64,000 nt of DNA from Ulvibacterium sp965228935 (lineage in GTDB: Bacteria; Bacteroidota; Bacteroidia; Flavobacteriales; Flavobacteriaceae). The stretch is from positions 1,240,001 through 1,304,000 of the forward strand of contig NZ_OZ245846.1 of assembly GCF_965228935.1 (NCBI RefSeq), in the 5' to 3' direction. Made by a program: the position numbers and the translations under genes. Under the pieces are notes generated by a model. It searched no databases. It was given only the letters and a program-made list of their open reading frames with translations, and had not been told where the DNA came from. Positions 1 through 9,209 of this stretch are shown in pieces (the stretch's first letter is position 1; every line of letters begins with the position of its first letter).

Positions 1-1
1 A

Positions 2-1297
2 TGTAATACAAGTTTCCAGGCCCATTTACAGATAGACCCGGACGACTTTGCCAATACATATAATTGGGCCCAGGCCATTGCAGGCCCGGTATTGTCCATT
101 TGCACCAATTCTCCATTATTAATGGGCCGCGAACTTTGGGAAGAGACCCGAATTGCACTTTTTGCCCAAAGTGTGGATACCAGGGCCAGTACATTTATCC
201 TCAATGAAAAGGAGGCTCGTGTAGGCTTTGGAAACGACTGGGCCAGGGGCTCTGTTGCCGATTTTTTTAAGGATTCCGTTATCCGATTCAGGAGCCTTCT
301 AACTACGTCATTTGAATCGGATAGCCTTGCTGAGATCGAGGCCGGAAAAGTACCGAGGCTCAGGGCTCTAAAGTTGCATAACGGCACGGTTTATAAATGG
401 AATCGGTTGTGTTATGGAACCAATGAGGGCCTACCGCATATCCGCATAGAAAATAGATATTTACCATCCGGACCTACTACAGAGGATGAGATTGCCAATA
501 TGATGCTTTGGGTAGGACTTATGATGGGAAGGCCCAAGACCTTTGATAATATCCATACTAAAATGGACTTCAAGGATGTAAAAGGTAATTTTTTCAACGC
601 TGCCCGATATGGAATGGCCGCCCAGTTCTATTGGAACGGAGAACGGATATCCAGCCATGATCTGTTGTTGGACCATCTCTTGCCCATGGCATTTAGGGGA
701 CTTTACAGCATGAAGGTCGAACCTGCGGATGCGGAACGTTACCTTTCCGTAATTGAAAGAAGGATTCGTTCCAAAAATGGTTCACGATGGATGGTAGAGG
801 GATTTCGAAAATTGAAGAAGGACCATAAAACACCTGATGCCCTGAAGATTTTAACGGCTACTATGTACGACAGGCAAGAAAAGGGATATGACATCGATGC
901 GTGGCAACTTCCTCGGGGAGATGAATACAGGACCCGAAAAAAACACAGAACGGTCGGAGATATTATGAGCACCAAAATTATCACGGCCCAACAGAGTGAT
1001 AGTGCCGAATTGGTATTGCGGATGATGCAGTGGAAGAATATTCATCATGTCCCTATTTTGAATCCGAATATGGACTTGAGCGGGTTGCTGACCTGGACGG
1101 ATGTAGGACACTTTCTTGATGAGCCGGAAAAGCTGGAAGAACGTATAGAAAGTATAATGGAGCGGGATTTGATTACGACCACGGAGGACACCCCGATAAA
1201 GGAAGCAAAGAGTATCATCAAATCCAACCAGATCAATTGCCTGCCCGTTGTAAAGGGCAAAAAATTAATCGGGATTCTAACATCCAACGACCTATAA
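2..1297 (+). CDS. GCS2-family carboxylate-amine ligase-like protein with C-terminal CBS pair (5' end outside window)
   Basis: The frame is open from the first bases of the window, so the true start lies upstream; the TTG at 92 is only an internal candidate. The N-terminal two thirds resemble the glutamate-cysteine ligase 2 (GCS2) family, which forms peptide-like bonds between a carboxylate and an amine using ATP; the visible part includes a segment reading CTNSPLLMGRELWEETR. The last 110 residues form two CBS motifs (DIMSTKIITA... and IMERDLITT...LIGILTSNDL), which in other proteins bind adenine nucleotides. The stop is 3 bp before the start of the next gene, an aspartoacylase-like hydrolase, so the two are probably co-transcribed. 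Family assignment is fairly secure; the substrate is unknown. The GCS2-CBS fusion suggests control by energy charge, which is inference. Confidence 0.75.
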   Translation, partial: CNTSFQAHLQIDPDDFANTYNWAQAIAGPVLSICTNSPLLMGRELWEETRIALFAQSVDTRASTFILNEKEARVGFGNDWARGSVADFFKDSVIRFRSLLTTSFESDSLAEIEAGKVPRLRALKLHNGTVYKWNRLCYGTNEGLPHIRIENRYLPSGPTTEDEIANMMLWVGLMMGRPKTFDNIHTKMDFKDVKGNFFNAARYGMAAQFYWNGERISSHDLLLDHLLPMAFRGLYSMKVEPADAERYLSVIERRIRSKNGSRWMVEGFRKLKKDHKTPDALKILTATMYDRQEKGYDIDAWQLPRGDEYRTRKKHRTVGDIMSTKIITAQQSDSAELVLRMMQWKNIHHVPILNPNMDLSGLLTWTDVGHFLDEPEKLEERIESIMERDLITTTEDTPIKEAKSIIKSNQINCLPVVKGKKLIGILTSNDL

Positions 1298-1300
1298 TCA

Positions 1301-2509
1301 ATGATCCAAGTCCTTAAACCGGAACATAAGATTCAGACGAAAAGGATTATTGGCCACATTGAAGGAAAGGAAAAAGGGCCAACACTCCTATTTTTTGGCG
1401 GGATACATGGGAACGAGCATTCCGGTGTTCTGGCACTGGAGCACATTTTCCAAAAACTAAATAGGGAATCGTTCCCCGTTAAGGGTAACCTATTTGGTAT
1501 TCGGGGCAATATTCCGGCCCTACTTGAGGAAAAAAGGTATATCGAGAGCGATTTGAACCGAATGTGGATTAAATCGAAAATCCTTGAAATTCAACAGAAG
1601 AAGAAATCGGAGCTAACGATCGAGGAGAAGGAACTGTTGAAGGTATTGGAGATAGTTTCTGATATTCTCGTCACCAAGGAAGCCCCTTTTTATTTTGTGG
1701 ATCTCCATACCACCTCCAGCAAGACCCTTCCCTTCATTACGATCAATGATGCCTTGATCAACAGGAAGTTTTCGAGGCTTTTTCCAGTTCCGATTATCTT
1801 GGGCATAGAGGAATATTTGGAAGGCCCCCTTCTGAGCTACATCAATGAAAAGGGCTATGTTTCGTTGGGCTTTGAATCTGGGCAACACAATGAGTTGAAC
1901 GCTATAAAAAATAGTATTTCCTTTCTTTGGCTTTCCCTGGTATTCAGTGGAGCCTTGGATAGGGAGGCCCTGCCTGATTTTGAGGAGCATTTTAGACAAT
2001 TGCAAAAAAGTGCCCAAAACAACACGGATTTTTATGAAGTAGTGCATCGACATGCCATCCAGAAATCGGACGGATTTCACATGATCCAAGGGTTTCGAAG
2101 TTTCGAGAAAGTACCCAAAGGGACACTTTTGGCCAAGGAAGGCGAACGGGAACTAAAGGCGATCAAGGACACTATTGTTTTTATGCCCCTTTATCAGGAA
2201 CAGGGGGAAGAGGGCTTTTTTCTTATTCGTAGAATTCCAAAATGGGCCTTGTCCTGGTCAGCCTTTCTACGTAAAATAAAAATGCAGGCTTTTTTATCCT
2301 ACTTGCCGGGGATTTCTTGGAAAGACGAACAAAAACAAGTTCTTCTGGTAAACCTCAGAGTGGCCAAATTTTTGACCAAACCCTTTTTTCATCTTCTAGG
2401 ATATCGCAATAGGAGGCTGGACAAAAACCGTATTCTTATGCAGAACAGGGAGCGTACGGCCAAAAATGAAATTTACCGGAACGAGTGGTGGTATAAAACC
2501 AGGGGGTAA
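1301..2509 (+). CDS. succinylglutamate desuccinylase/aspartoacylase-family zinc hydrolase
   Basis: 402 residues. Zinc ligands of the M14-like AstE/ASPA family are visible: GGIHGNEHSG (H36, E39) and FVDLHTT (H136). The ESDLNRMW segment (about 82-89) matches the family's substrate-binding region, and a glutamate in GFESGQ (E192) sits where the catalytic Glu is expected. Family members cleave N-acyl amino acids such as N-acetylaspartate or N-succinylglutamate in the cytoplasm. There is no signal peptide. The ATG at 1301 follows the upstream GCS2-CBS gene by 3 bp, so the pair looks like one transcription unit in which one protein could make an amide bond and the other break one; that pairing is inference. 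No other arginine-catabolism gene is nearby, so astE is not assigned. Confidence 0.8.
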   Translation: MIQVLKPEHKIQTKRIIGHIEGKEKGPTLLFFGGIHGNEHSGVLALEHIFQKLNRESFPVKGNLFGIRGNIPALLEEKRYIESDLNRMWIKSKILEIQQKKKSELTIEEKELLKVLEIVSDILVTKEAPFYFVDLHTTSSKTLPFITINDALINRKFSRLFPVPIILGIEEYLEGPLLSYINEKGYVSLGFESGQHNELNAIKNSISFLWLSLVFSGALDREALPDFEEHFRQLQKSAQNNTDFYEVVHRHAIQKSDGFHMIQGFRSFEKVPKGTLLAKEGERELKAIKDTIVFMPLYQEQGEEGFFLIRRIPKWALSWSAFLRKIKMQAFLSYLPGISWKDEQKQVLLVNLRVAKFLTKPFFHLLGYRNRRLDKNRILMQNRERTAKNEIYRNEWWYKTRG

Positions 2510-2559
2510 TATCATACTTTTGATGCTATCCGGTGCCTTGGTATTGTTATCCCTTCTTT

Positions 2560-4443
2560 CTAGGGGCCCTCTGCCGCCCAAAAATTATTTTCGCCATTTA
2601 TATCCGCCATTAATTGTGATGGATCGATCATAACCCCCTTGATCGAAGAGATTGGTTTATCGACAGTAAACTCATAGGTAGGGAAGGCCCAGGGCCAATC
2701 GGGAAGAACGGTCCGACTCAGATGGGCATAGGGATTTTCTTTTTCACCCCGCATCATCCTAAGCGGGGCATAAAACGTTTCTTGTGCCCCATCGGCATAG
2801 ACGACCAGAATATCCAAGGGCATGGGCATATTGCCAATGCGTTCCAGAACTATTTTGGTCTTTCCGTCCTCCTCTATTACGTCCTTAATACCATAGTCGA
2901 TAGTATTGGTTGTTTGCGTCCAGTCGGTTAAATACCAATCCAGCTCTATACCCGATACTTTTTCGGCCGTTCTTTTGATATCATTGGGAATCGGATGCTT
3001 AAATTTAAAATCGGCATAATATCTTCGAAGCGTTTCCATCAATTTGTCCTGCCCAATAATATAACCCAATTGGGACAGGAAAACGGAGCCCTTGCTGTAG
3101 GCCGAAATGCCATAGGCATAATTGAGGTCATATCGGTCGGCATGCGTGGTCTGTGGTTGCTCCTTACCGGATAGGGCCAGGTTGTAATATCCGTTATATG
3201 AGTCTTGAAGCGGATTTTCTTTTTTGGGCCCCATGATTTCATTCATGCATAAGGTTGAAATAAAAGTGGTAAAGCCCTCATCCATCCAAGCATGCTTGGA
3301 CTCGTTTGTAGCCAGTGCATGTTGGAACCAGGAATGGGCCAACTCATGTACCATAACCCCAACCAGGCTTCCAAATGAACGTTTCCCCGTTATTAACGTA
3401 CTCATGGCATATTCCATACCTCCATCACCACCTTGTACTACGGAATACTGATTGTAGGGATAAGCCCCGATGTTTTTGCTGAAAAAATCCATGGCCTCTA
3501 CAGTCTTGGGCTGTAGATTTTTCCAGTTTTCGATAATTTGCGGATCTTTTTTGTAAAAGAAATGCAGCGTTGGCCCGTTTTCCATGGGGAGGGTGTCATG
3601 AATGTAATCCGGGTCGGCCGCCCACATAAAATCGTGTACCATGGGCGCCTTAAAATGCCAGGTGAGCGTTTTACCTTTTGTTCTGCCCACTTTTGTACCG
3701 GGAGTTTCATAGCCGTGACCTATTTCCTGGGGATTTTGTAAATATCCAGTCCCGCCCACTACGTATTCCTTATCGATGGTCAATTTAACATCAAAATCGC
3801 CCCACACCCCGTAAAATTCGCGTGCGATGTACGGATCGGCGTGCCAGCCTTCAAAATCGTACTCCGCCATTTTGGGATACCATTGGCTCATGGATAGGGC
3901 TACGCCCTCATTGCTATTTCTTCCCGCACGCCGAATCATTACAGGTACCTGACCTTTGAATTCCATTTCAAAAGTCGTTTTCTTACCTGGGAGGATAGGT
4001 TTGGCCAAATCTACCTCCAAAACGGTGCCTTCCTCCTTATATCTTACCTTGGCCCCATCCTGCTTTAAGGATACCGCGTGTAAATAACCCATTTCACTTT
4101 CGGAAAGGGTCGCAATACGACTTTTTTTATCCGTTGTGGTCATTCTGCCATCCGGATCGCTGATGTTTTGAAGACGTACATCCATTTCGCTTCCCGGTTG
4201 GAAAGCATTGAAATACAGATGGTAATAAACCCTATTTAGGGTGTCCGGTGAATTGTTGGTGTACACGAGTTTTTGGGTGCCCGAATATTGGTAGCTTTCC
4301 ACCTCCATGGCCACCTCCATGGTATAATCTACATGTTGCTGCCAATAGCAGGATGCACTCTGGGCGACCACAAAACTTCCGGAACCGATCAGGAAGAAAA
4401 GAAAACCGATAAATCGTTCTTTTTTATGCAATAGTTGTCTCAT
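2560..4443 (-). CDS. exported M1-family (aminopeptidase N-like) zinc metallopeptidase
   Basis: 627 residues with an N-terminal signal peptide ending near VVAQ (residue 28). The gluzincin signature is complete: HELAH at 366-370 and the third zinc ligand E389 in WMDEG, 18 residues after the second His. The exopeptidase motif appears as GGMEYAMST (341-349) in place of the classical GxMEN. Members trim N-terminal residues from peptides; this one should act in the periplasm or on the surface. It overlaps the upstream S8 peptidase gene by 4 bp (4440-4443), so the two are translationally coupled and probably form a protein-turnover pair. It ends 50 bp from the convergent aspartoacylase-like gene. 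Confidence 0.9.
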   Translation of the reverse strand: MRQLLHKKERFIGFLFFLIGSGSFVVAQSASCYWQQHVDYTMEVAMEVESYQYSGTQKLVYTNNSPDTLNRVYYHLYFNAFQPGSEMDVRLQNISDPDGRMTTTDKKSRIATLSESEMGYLHAVSLKQDGAKVRYKEEGTVLEVDLAKPILPGKKTTFEMEFKGQVPVMIRRAGRNSNEGVALSMSQWYPKMAEYDFEGWHADPYIAREFYGVWGDFDVKLTIDKEYVVGGTGYLQNPQEIGHGYETPGTKVGRTKGKTLTWHFKAPMVHDFMWAADPDYIHDTLPMENGPTLHFFYKKDPQIIENWKNLQPKTVEAMDFFSKNIGAYPYNQYSVVQGGDGGMEYAMSTLITGKRSFGSLVGVMVHELAHSWFQHALATNESKHAWMDEGFTTFISTLCMNEIMGPKKENPLQDSYNGYYNLALSGKEQPQTTHADRYDLNYAYGISAYSKGSVFLSQLGYIIGQDKLMETLRRYYADFKFKHPIPNDIKRTAEKVSGIELDWYLTDWTQTTNTIDYGIKDVIEEDGKTKIVLERIGNMPMPLDILVVYADGAQETFYAPLRMMRGEKENPYAHLSRTVLPDWPWAFPTYEFTVDKPISSIKGVMIDPSQLMADINGENNFWAAEGP

Positions 4444-6071
4444 AGGTTAATTTTTCCCCTGGAAACACCTTCGGCCATGATTAAGGCGTTGTAGGCGTTC
4501 GCTATTTTTCCAGAAGTTGAGATTTCGCCCAGTTTGGCCGATTTTTCAGTATCTCCCCCTAAAATAACAGCTGTTTTTACCGGAAGGCCAGACTCCAGGA
4601 TAATATTTTTTACTTGACTGGCCTTCAATTTTGGATATCTGGATCGAATCAATGCGGCGATACCTGCCACAGCAGGAGCGGCCATCGAAGTACCTCCGTT
4701 GAAATCGTATTCATTGTTTGGCATCGTTGAGTAGATTTTGCCTCCTGGGGCAAAAATATCCACGTTGTTTTTGCCATAGTTGGAAAATGAGGACACCATT
4801 TCAGAACCGTATCCGGAGTCCAGTGCACCCACCGTAATCATATTATCCGCTATTTCGGGGCCGTTCCCGACTTGATCATTGGGAAAGTTGGGATTGCTGG
4901 GGTCATCCAAATCGGCACCATCATTACCGGCAGCGTGCACGATGAGGACATCGTTCTGTGCAGCATATTTTATGGCCTCGTACACCCAATCGGCATTGGG
5001 CGAAAAGGATTTCCCAAAACTTGCATTGATAATTTTGGCACCGTTGTCCACGGCATACCGAATGGCCAAGGCAATATCCTTATCATATTCATCGCCATTG
5101 GGCACGGCCCTGACGCTCATGAGCTGTACATTGTTGGCCACCCCATTTACTCCTTTTCCATTGTTACGCTCCGCTGCGATTATTCCGGCCACATGGGTTC
5201 CATGGCTTTCATCCTCGAACCTATTTTTCGGATTTCCGTTTCCATAGCCCCGATCATTAAAATCATACGGATCGTCTCCCACCACTTCTCTTCCGTTAAA
5301 GTCCTTATTGAGGTTATAATTTACCTGATCGGTGAAGTGCTTTATGCCTTCCTGTAGATTTTCCATTACCTCTGGAATGCTATCGTCATAATTATACATT
5401 TGCATAAGGATGCCAACACTCTGTTTTAGGTTTTCATCCTCAGTTTTTATGGCAACAATGTCCTTTTTGGTATAGGCATCTTTCTTCAAGTGCTTTTTTA
5501 CGACCTCATCGGAGTTTTTCACTGCTTGGAGAATTTGCTCGTACCGCTGTTTGTTTCCCAACGCTTCCTGATATTCTCCGTCCAGTTTTGTCTTGGCCTT
5601 GGCCTGTAAATCGGCGTCTCCTATTTTGAGCCTGAGGATACGGGCAAATTCCAACTGTTCATTATAGGATTCGCCCAAAAAATTATAGCCGTGAATATCA
5701 TCCACATAGCCATTTTTGTCATCATCCTTGCCATTTCCAGGTTTTTCATCGGTGTTGACCCAAAGAACATCATCCAAATCCTCATGCTTTAGGTCCATAC
5801 CCGAGTCCACCACCGCAACGATTACCGTTTTTCCCTTTTTGTTCCTTATGATTTCTTCATAAGCTTTGTCCACGCTCATACCCGGAATGGTATCGGTCAC
5901 AAGATCGGCATGGCCCCAAGTCTTTTTTTCTTGTTCGGAAAGCTCCGCTATCTTTAAGGGAATGGTATCTATGTTTTCGATTGGTGTGGATACCATACTT
6001 GTGGCACCACAGCCCATGATCAAAGTTGCCAGTAAAAACCCTAAAATGGATTTGGAAAAATCTATAGTCAT
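4440..6071 (-). CDS. S8 subtilisin-like serine peptidase lipoprotein
   Basis: 543 residues. A lipobox (LIMGC, Cys21) predicts an outer-membrane-anchored lipoprotein. The catalytic triad is intact: D89 in VAVVDSGMD, H290 in SHGTHVAG and S461 in GGTSMAAPAVAG, with the oxyanion Asn at N382 (AAGNDG). About 200 residues separate the catalytic Asp and His, much more than the roughly 30 of subtilisin; the charged, Lys-rich insert (about 130-270) looks helical and could be an inhibitory or recognition module. The gene overlaps the following M1 peptidase by 4 bp. It is similar in build to other Flavobacteriia S8 lipoproteins; the natural substrate is unknown. Confidence 0.9.
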   Translation of the reverse strand: MTIDFSKSILGFLLATLIMGCGATSMVSTPIENIDTIPLKIAELSEQEKKTWGHADLVTDTIPGMSVDKAYEEIIRNKKGKTVIVAVVDSGMDLKHEDLDDVLWVNTDEKPGNGKDDDKNGYVDDIHGYNFLGESYNEQLEFARILRLKIGDADLQAKAKTKLDGEYQEALGNKQRYEQILQAVKNSDEVVKKHLKKDAYTKKDIVAIKTEDENLKQSVGILMQMYNYDDSIPEVMENLQEGIKHFTDQVNYNLNKDFNGREVVGDDPYDFNDRGYGNGNPKNRFEDESHGTHVAGIIAAERNNGKGVNGVANNVQLMSVRAVPNGDEYDKDIALAIRYAVDNGAKIINASFGKSFSPNADWVYEAIKYAAQNDVLIVHAAGNDGADLDDPSNPNFPNDQVGNGPEIADNMITVGALDSGYGSEMVSSFSNYGKNNVDIFAPGGKIYSTMPNNEYDFNGGTSMAAPAVAGIAALIRSRYPKLKASQVKNIILESGLPVKTAVILGGDTEKSAKLGEISTSGKIANAYNALIMAEGVSRGKINL

Positions 6072-6166
6072 ATATTTAATTTTAAGTTAGTGTACTTTAT
6101 TGCAATACTATCCTTTTTAAAATTGTGTTTTCAATTTATAGCTCCATACGAGATAAAATAGCCCCT

Positions 6167-6196
6167 TTAAGACCAAAACGGATAAAATGGTCTTAA
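6167..6196 (-). terminator. inverted repeat at the end of the MBL hydrolase gene
   Basis: TTAAGACCA (6167-6175) and TGGTCTTAA (6188-6196) form a perfect 9-bp stem with a 12-base loop. The stem overlaps the stop codon of the leftward MBL gene. It lacks a long U tract on either strand, so termination activity is only plausible. Confidence 0.4.
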
Positions 6197-7053
6197 TCAA
6201 AAACTTCATCAAATCTAAATGTTTTGCCTAGGCGTATCCCCTTTTCGGTGGAGCGTAAGGTACAAATTTCATTATGGGCATCGTGTTCAAAGAACAAATA
6301 ATAGCCCATTTCGGTGGCCGTTTCCAAGACACTTTTCTTTTCCTTCAGGGTAAGCAATGGCCTAGTGTCATACCCCATGACATAGGGTAAGGGAATATGG
6401 CCTACCGTAGGAATAAGATCGGCTGCGAAAATCAAGATTTTATCCTTGTACTTAATATGTGGGATCATTTGTTTTTCCGTATGCCCATCCACAAAAAGGA
6501 TGCCGAAACCAAACTCTGAGCGCGGCGTAAATTTACTTTTGTCGTGCCGGACAAATTGTAACTGGCCGCTTTCTTCCATGGGCAAAAGGTTTTCCTTTAG
6601 AAAAGAGGCCTTTTCCCGATCATTGGGTTTCATGGCCCATTCCCAATGCCTTTTGTTGGTCCAATAGACCGCATTCTTAAAGGATGGCTCATAACCTGTA
6701 CGGTCCTTGTTCCATTGGATACACCCGCCACAATGATCAAAATGGAGATGGGTGAGGAAAACATCCGTAATATCATCGCGATGGAACCCTAGCTTTTTTA
6801 GGGATTTGTCAAGACTATGATCGCCCCAGCGATAGTAATAACTAAAAAATTTATCGGATTGCTTGTTGCCCATGCCTGTGTCTATCAGGGTCAATTGATT
6901 ATGATCTTCGATCAAGAGGCTGCGCGCTGCAATATCGATCATGTTATTGTTATCGGCAGGGTTGGTCCGGTTCCAAAGTGATTTTGGCACCACCCCGAAC
7001 ATGGCACCACCATCCAATTTAAAGTTTCCCGTTTCTATGGGGTAAATTTTCAT
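6193..7053 (-). CDS. metallo-beta-lactamase-fold hydrolase
   Basis: 286 residues when started at the ATG at 7053 (MKIYPIETGNFKLDGG). The frame is open further upstream to 7245, but those residues are not family-like and the 7053 start has the A/T-rich leader typical of Flavobacteria. The metal-binding signature THLHFDHCGG (HxHxDH) and downstream ligands in DGHT and FAADLIPT are present, as in the quorum-quenching lactonase and related hydrolase branch of the superfamily. It has no signal peptide, so it is probably cytoplasmic. The gene stands alone between an S8 peptidase gene and a divergent antiporter gene. Substrate cannot be told; an MBL-fold lactonase or esterase is the best guess. Confidence 0.85.
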   Translation of the reverse strand: MKIYPIETGNFKLDGGAMFGVVPKSLWNRTNPADNNNMIDIAARSLLIEDHNQLTLIDTGMGNKQSDKFFSYYYRWGDHSLDKSLKKLGFHRDDITDVFLTHLHFDHCGGCIQWNKDRTGYEPSFKNAVYWTNKRHWEWAMKPNDREKASFLKENLLPMEESGQLQFVRHDKSKFTPRSEFGFGILFVDGHTEKQMIPHIKYKDKILIFAADLIPTVGHIPLPYVMGYDTRPLLTLKEKKSVLETATEMGYYLFFEHDAHNEICTLRSTEKGIRLGKTFRFDEVFD

Positions 7054-7355
7054 TAAAATAAAATTTCCGGACCATTTTGCCTTCTTCTTTAGGACGGGAT
7101 AGGTCTTTTGTGATGCCAAAAATAGAAAACTTCGGCATAATAGAAGGCTAGAAATACCGATTACCGATTTAACGCCCCAATATAAGTTCATATTACTGAA
7201 CCAGATATAGGATGAAGTGACCTTATTAAGTCTATAATACCTCAAGGGACTCCGATTCGTATCGGAATACTATGTTCCTTAATTTAAGTGTTCGGATGTC
7301 AAAGTTTATGGGCTTGCTCCCATATAAATTAGTATTTTAGCCCAAAACCGGTTCA

Positions 7356-9209
7356 ATGCTAGAACTTGCGGGTATCATCATACTTGGAATCATTGCCCAA
7401 TGGGTGGCGTGGCGTCTAAAATTGCCGGCCATCCTACCCTTGATTCTTATTGGTCTTTTGGTAGGCCCTATTGCTACCTTGTTTACCGAAGATGGAAGTA
7501 AGCTGATCGAACCGATTTGGAATGGGAAAAATGGACTTTTTCCAGGTGAGGGACTGTATTATTTTGTTTCCTTGGCCATAAGCATTATCCTCTTTGAAGG
7601 GGGATTGACCTTGAAACGTTCGGAGATCAGAAATGTGGGGCCGGTAATCACAAAATTGATTACGTTGGGCTCTACCGTAACCTTTTTTGGCGCAGGCCTT
7701 GCAGCGCATTATATTTTTGATCTAAGTTGGCAAATTTCATTTCTGTTCTCTTCCTTGATTATTGTTACGGGACCAACGGTCATTACACCGATTCTTAGGA
7801 ACATTCCCTTAAAAAAGGACTTATCCGCCATCTTAAAGTGGGAAGGAATCCTTATAGACCCCATTGGGGCCTTGGTCGCCGTTTTGGTGTTCGAATTTAT
7901 AAGTGTGGGTGAAGGACAGGCATTTACCAAAACGGCTTTGGTGGAGTTTGGTAAGATTCTCCTTTTTGGTGTCACCTTTGGATTTACTTTTGCCCATGGC
8001 CTGGCCTTTGCCATTAAAAAGAATTTTATACCACATTATTTATTGAACGTCGTCTCTTTGTCCGTGGTGCTATTGGTTTTTGTTGAATCCGATGTTTTTG
8101 CGCACGAATCGGGGCTTTTGGCAGTAGTGGTCATGGGGATGGTCATGGGGAACATGGATCTTCCCAACCTAAAGGAATTGCTTTATTTTAAGGAGTCTTT
8201 AAGCGTTCTTTTGATATCCATTCTCTTTATTCTGTTGGCCGCCAACATTAATATCTCCGACATGGAGCTGATTTACAACTGGAAAACGGTTACCCTTTTC
8301 TTGATTATCGTTTTTGTTGTCAGACCATTGGGCGTTTATTTGAGTACTTTGGGATCCAATTTACGGTTCACTGAAAAGATGTTCATCGGTTGGGTGGGCC
8401 CCAGGGGTATCGTAGCGGCGGGTATTGCCTCCCTTTTTGGATCTAAACTTATTTTTCGAGGGGAACCTGGAGCGGAATACATTACACCTTTGGTGTTTAT
8501 GATCGTTTTGGGAACCGTATTGCTCAATGCCACTACGGCACGGCTTTTTGCCAAACTGGTCGGTGTCTTCCTTTTGAAATCCGATGGTATTCTTATCATT
8601 GGATCATCAAAATTTTCCAGACTCATTGCCACCTACCTACAAAGGAACAATAGACATGTGGTGCTCATAGACAATAACCAGACCAATATAGAAAAAGCCA
8701 AAAAATCCGGCCTGGAGGCCATGGTCGCCGATATCTTTTCGGATACACTCACCGATAATATTGAGTTGAACGATGTGGGTTACCTAATGGCCCTGACCGG
8801 CAACTCCGACATCAATAAATATGCCATTGAAAAATTCAAAAAACAATTTGGCGAGAACGGATCGTTTCGTTTGGTGAATTCCGATGAGATGAATGATCCC
8901 GAGAACAATCCCAAGGAAGGGCTTTTTTCACATACGGACGATTTCATTAAGCTTATGGAAACGGCCAGGGAATATCCATCCATTCAGGAAATAGACCTCA
9001 AGGACCAGGAACATTATGAAGGCCTCATAGAGATTACCAAGGCGGACAAGTACATTGTACCCATTTTTTTGAAGACACCGGATGGCAATCTCGAAATCAT
9101 ATCGTCCTTTAGCAAGGAACTCACCAATATAAAAAAGGGATATAAACTGGCGTATCTGGGCAAAAAGTTCGATGCCGAACCGAGTATTGTCGGGGTCACT
9201 CCCGGGTAA
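7356..9209 (+). CDS. CPA1-family Na+(K+)/H+ antiporter with C-terminal TrkA-N domain
   Basis: 617 residues. The first about 400 form a dozen hydrophobic segments of the sodium/proton exchanger fold, including FEGGLTL and GWVGPRGIVAAG, both typical of NhaP/CPA1 transporters. From about residue 412 a Rossmann-like TrkA-N (RCK-N) domain begins (ILIIGSSKFSRLIATYL...VVLIDNN), which in relatives binds NAD(H) or adenine nucleotides and gates transport. The role is inner-membrane cation efflux for pH and salt homeostasis, consistent with a marine habitat. It stands alone, transcribed divergently from the MBL gene, and its 3' end overlaps the convergent glycosidase gene by 14 bp. Confidence 0.9.
   Translation: MLELAGIIILGIIAQWVAWRLKLPAILPLILIGLLVGPIATLFTEDGSKLIEPIWNGKNGLFPGEGLYYFVSLAISIILFEGGLTLKRSEIRNVGPVITKLITLGSTVTFFGAGLAAHYIFDLSWQISFLFSSLIIVTGPTVITPILRNIPLKKDLSAILKWEGILIDPIGALVAVLVFEFISVGEGQAFTKTALVEFGKILLFGVTFGFTFAHGLAFAIKKNFIPHYLLNVVSLSVVLLVFVESDVFAHESGLLAVVVMGMVMGNMDLPNLKELLYFKESLSVLLISILFILLAANINISDMELIYNWKTVTLFLIIVFVVRPLGVYLSTLGSNLRFTEKMFIGWVGPRGIVAAGIASLFGSKLIFRGEPGAEYITPLVFMIVLGTVLLNATTARLFAKLVGVFLLKSDGILIIGSSKFSRLIATYLQRNNRHVVLIDNNQTNIEKAKKSGLEAMVADIFSDTLTDNIELNDVGYLMALTGNSDINKYAIEKFKKQFGENGSFRLVNSDEMNDPENNPKEGLFSHTDDFIKLMETAREYPSIQEIDLKDQEHYEGLIEITKADKYIVPIFLKTPDGNLEIISSFSKELTNIKKGYKLAYLGKKFDAEPSIVGVTPG

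Noticed and set aside
4872..5357. Rightward 161-codon frame opposite the S8 peptidase
   Set aside because: Antisense shadow of conserved catalytic regions.
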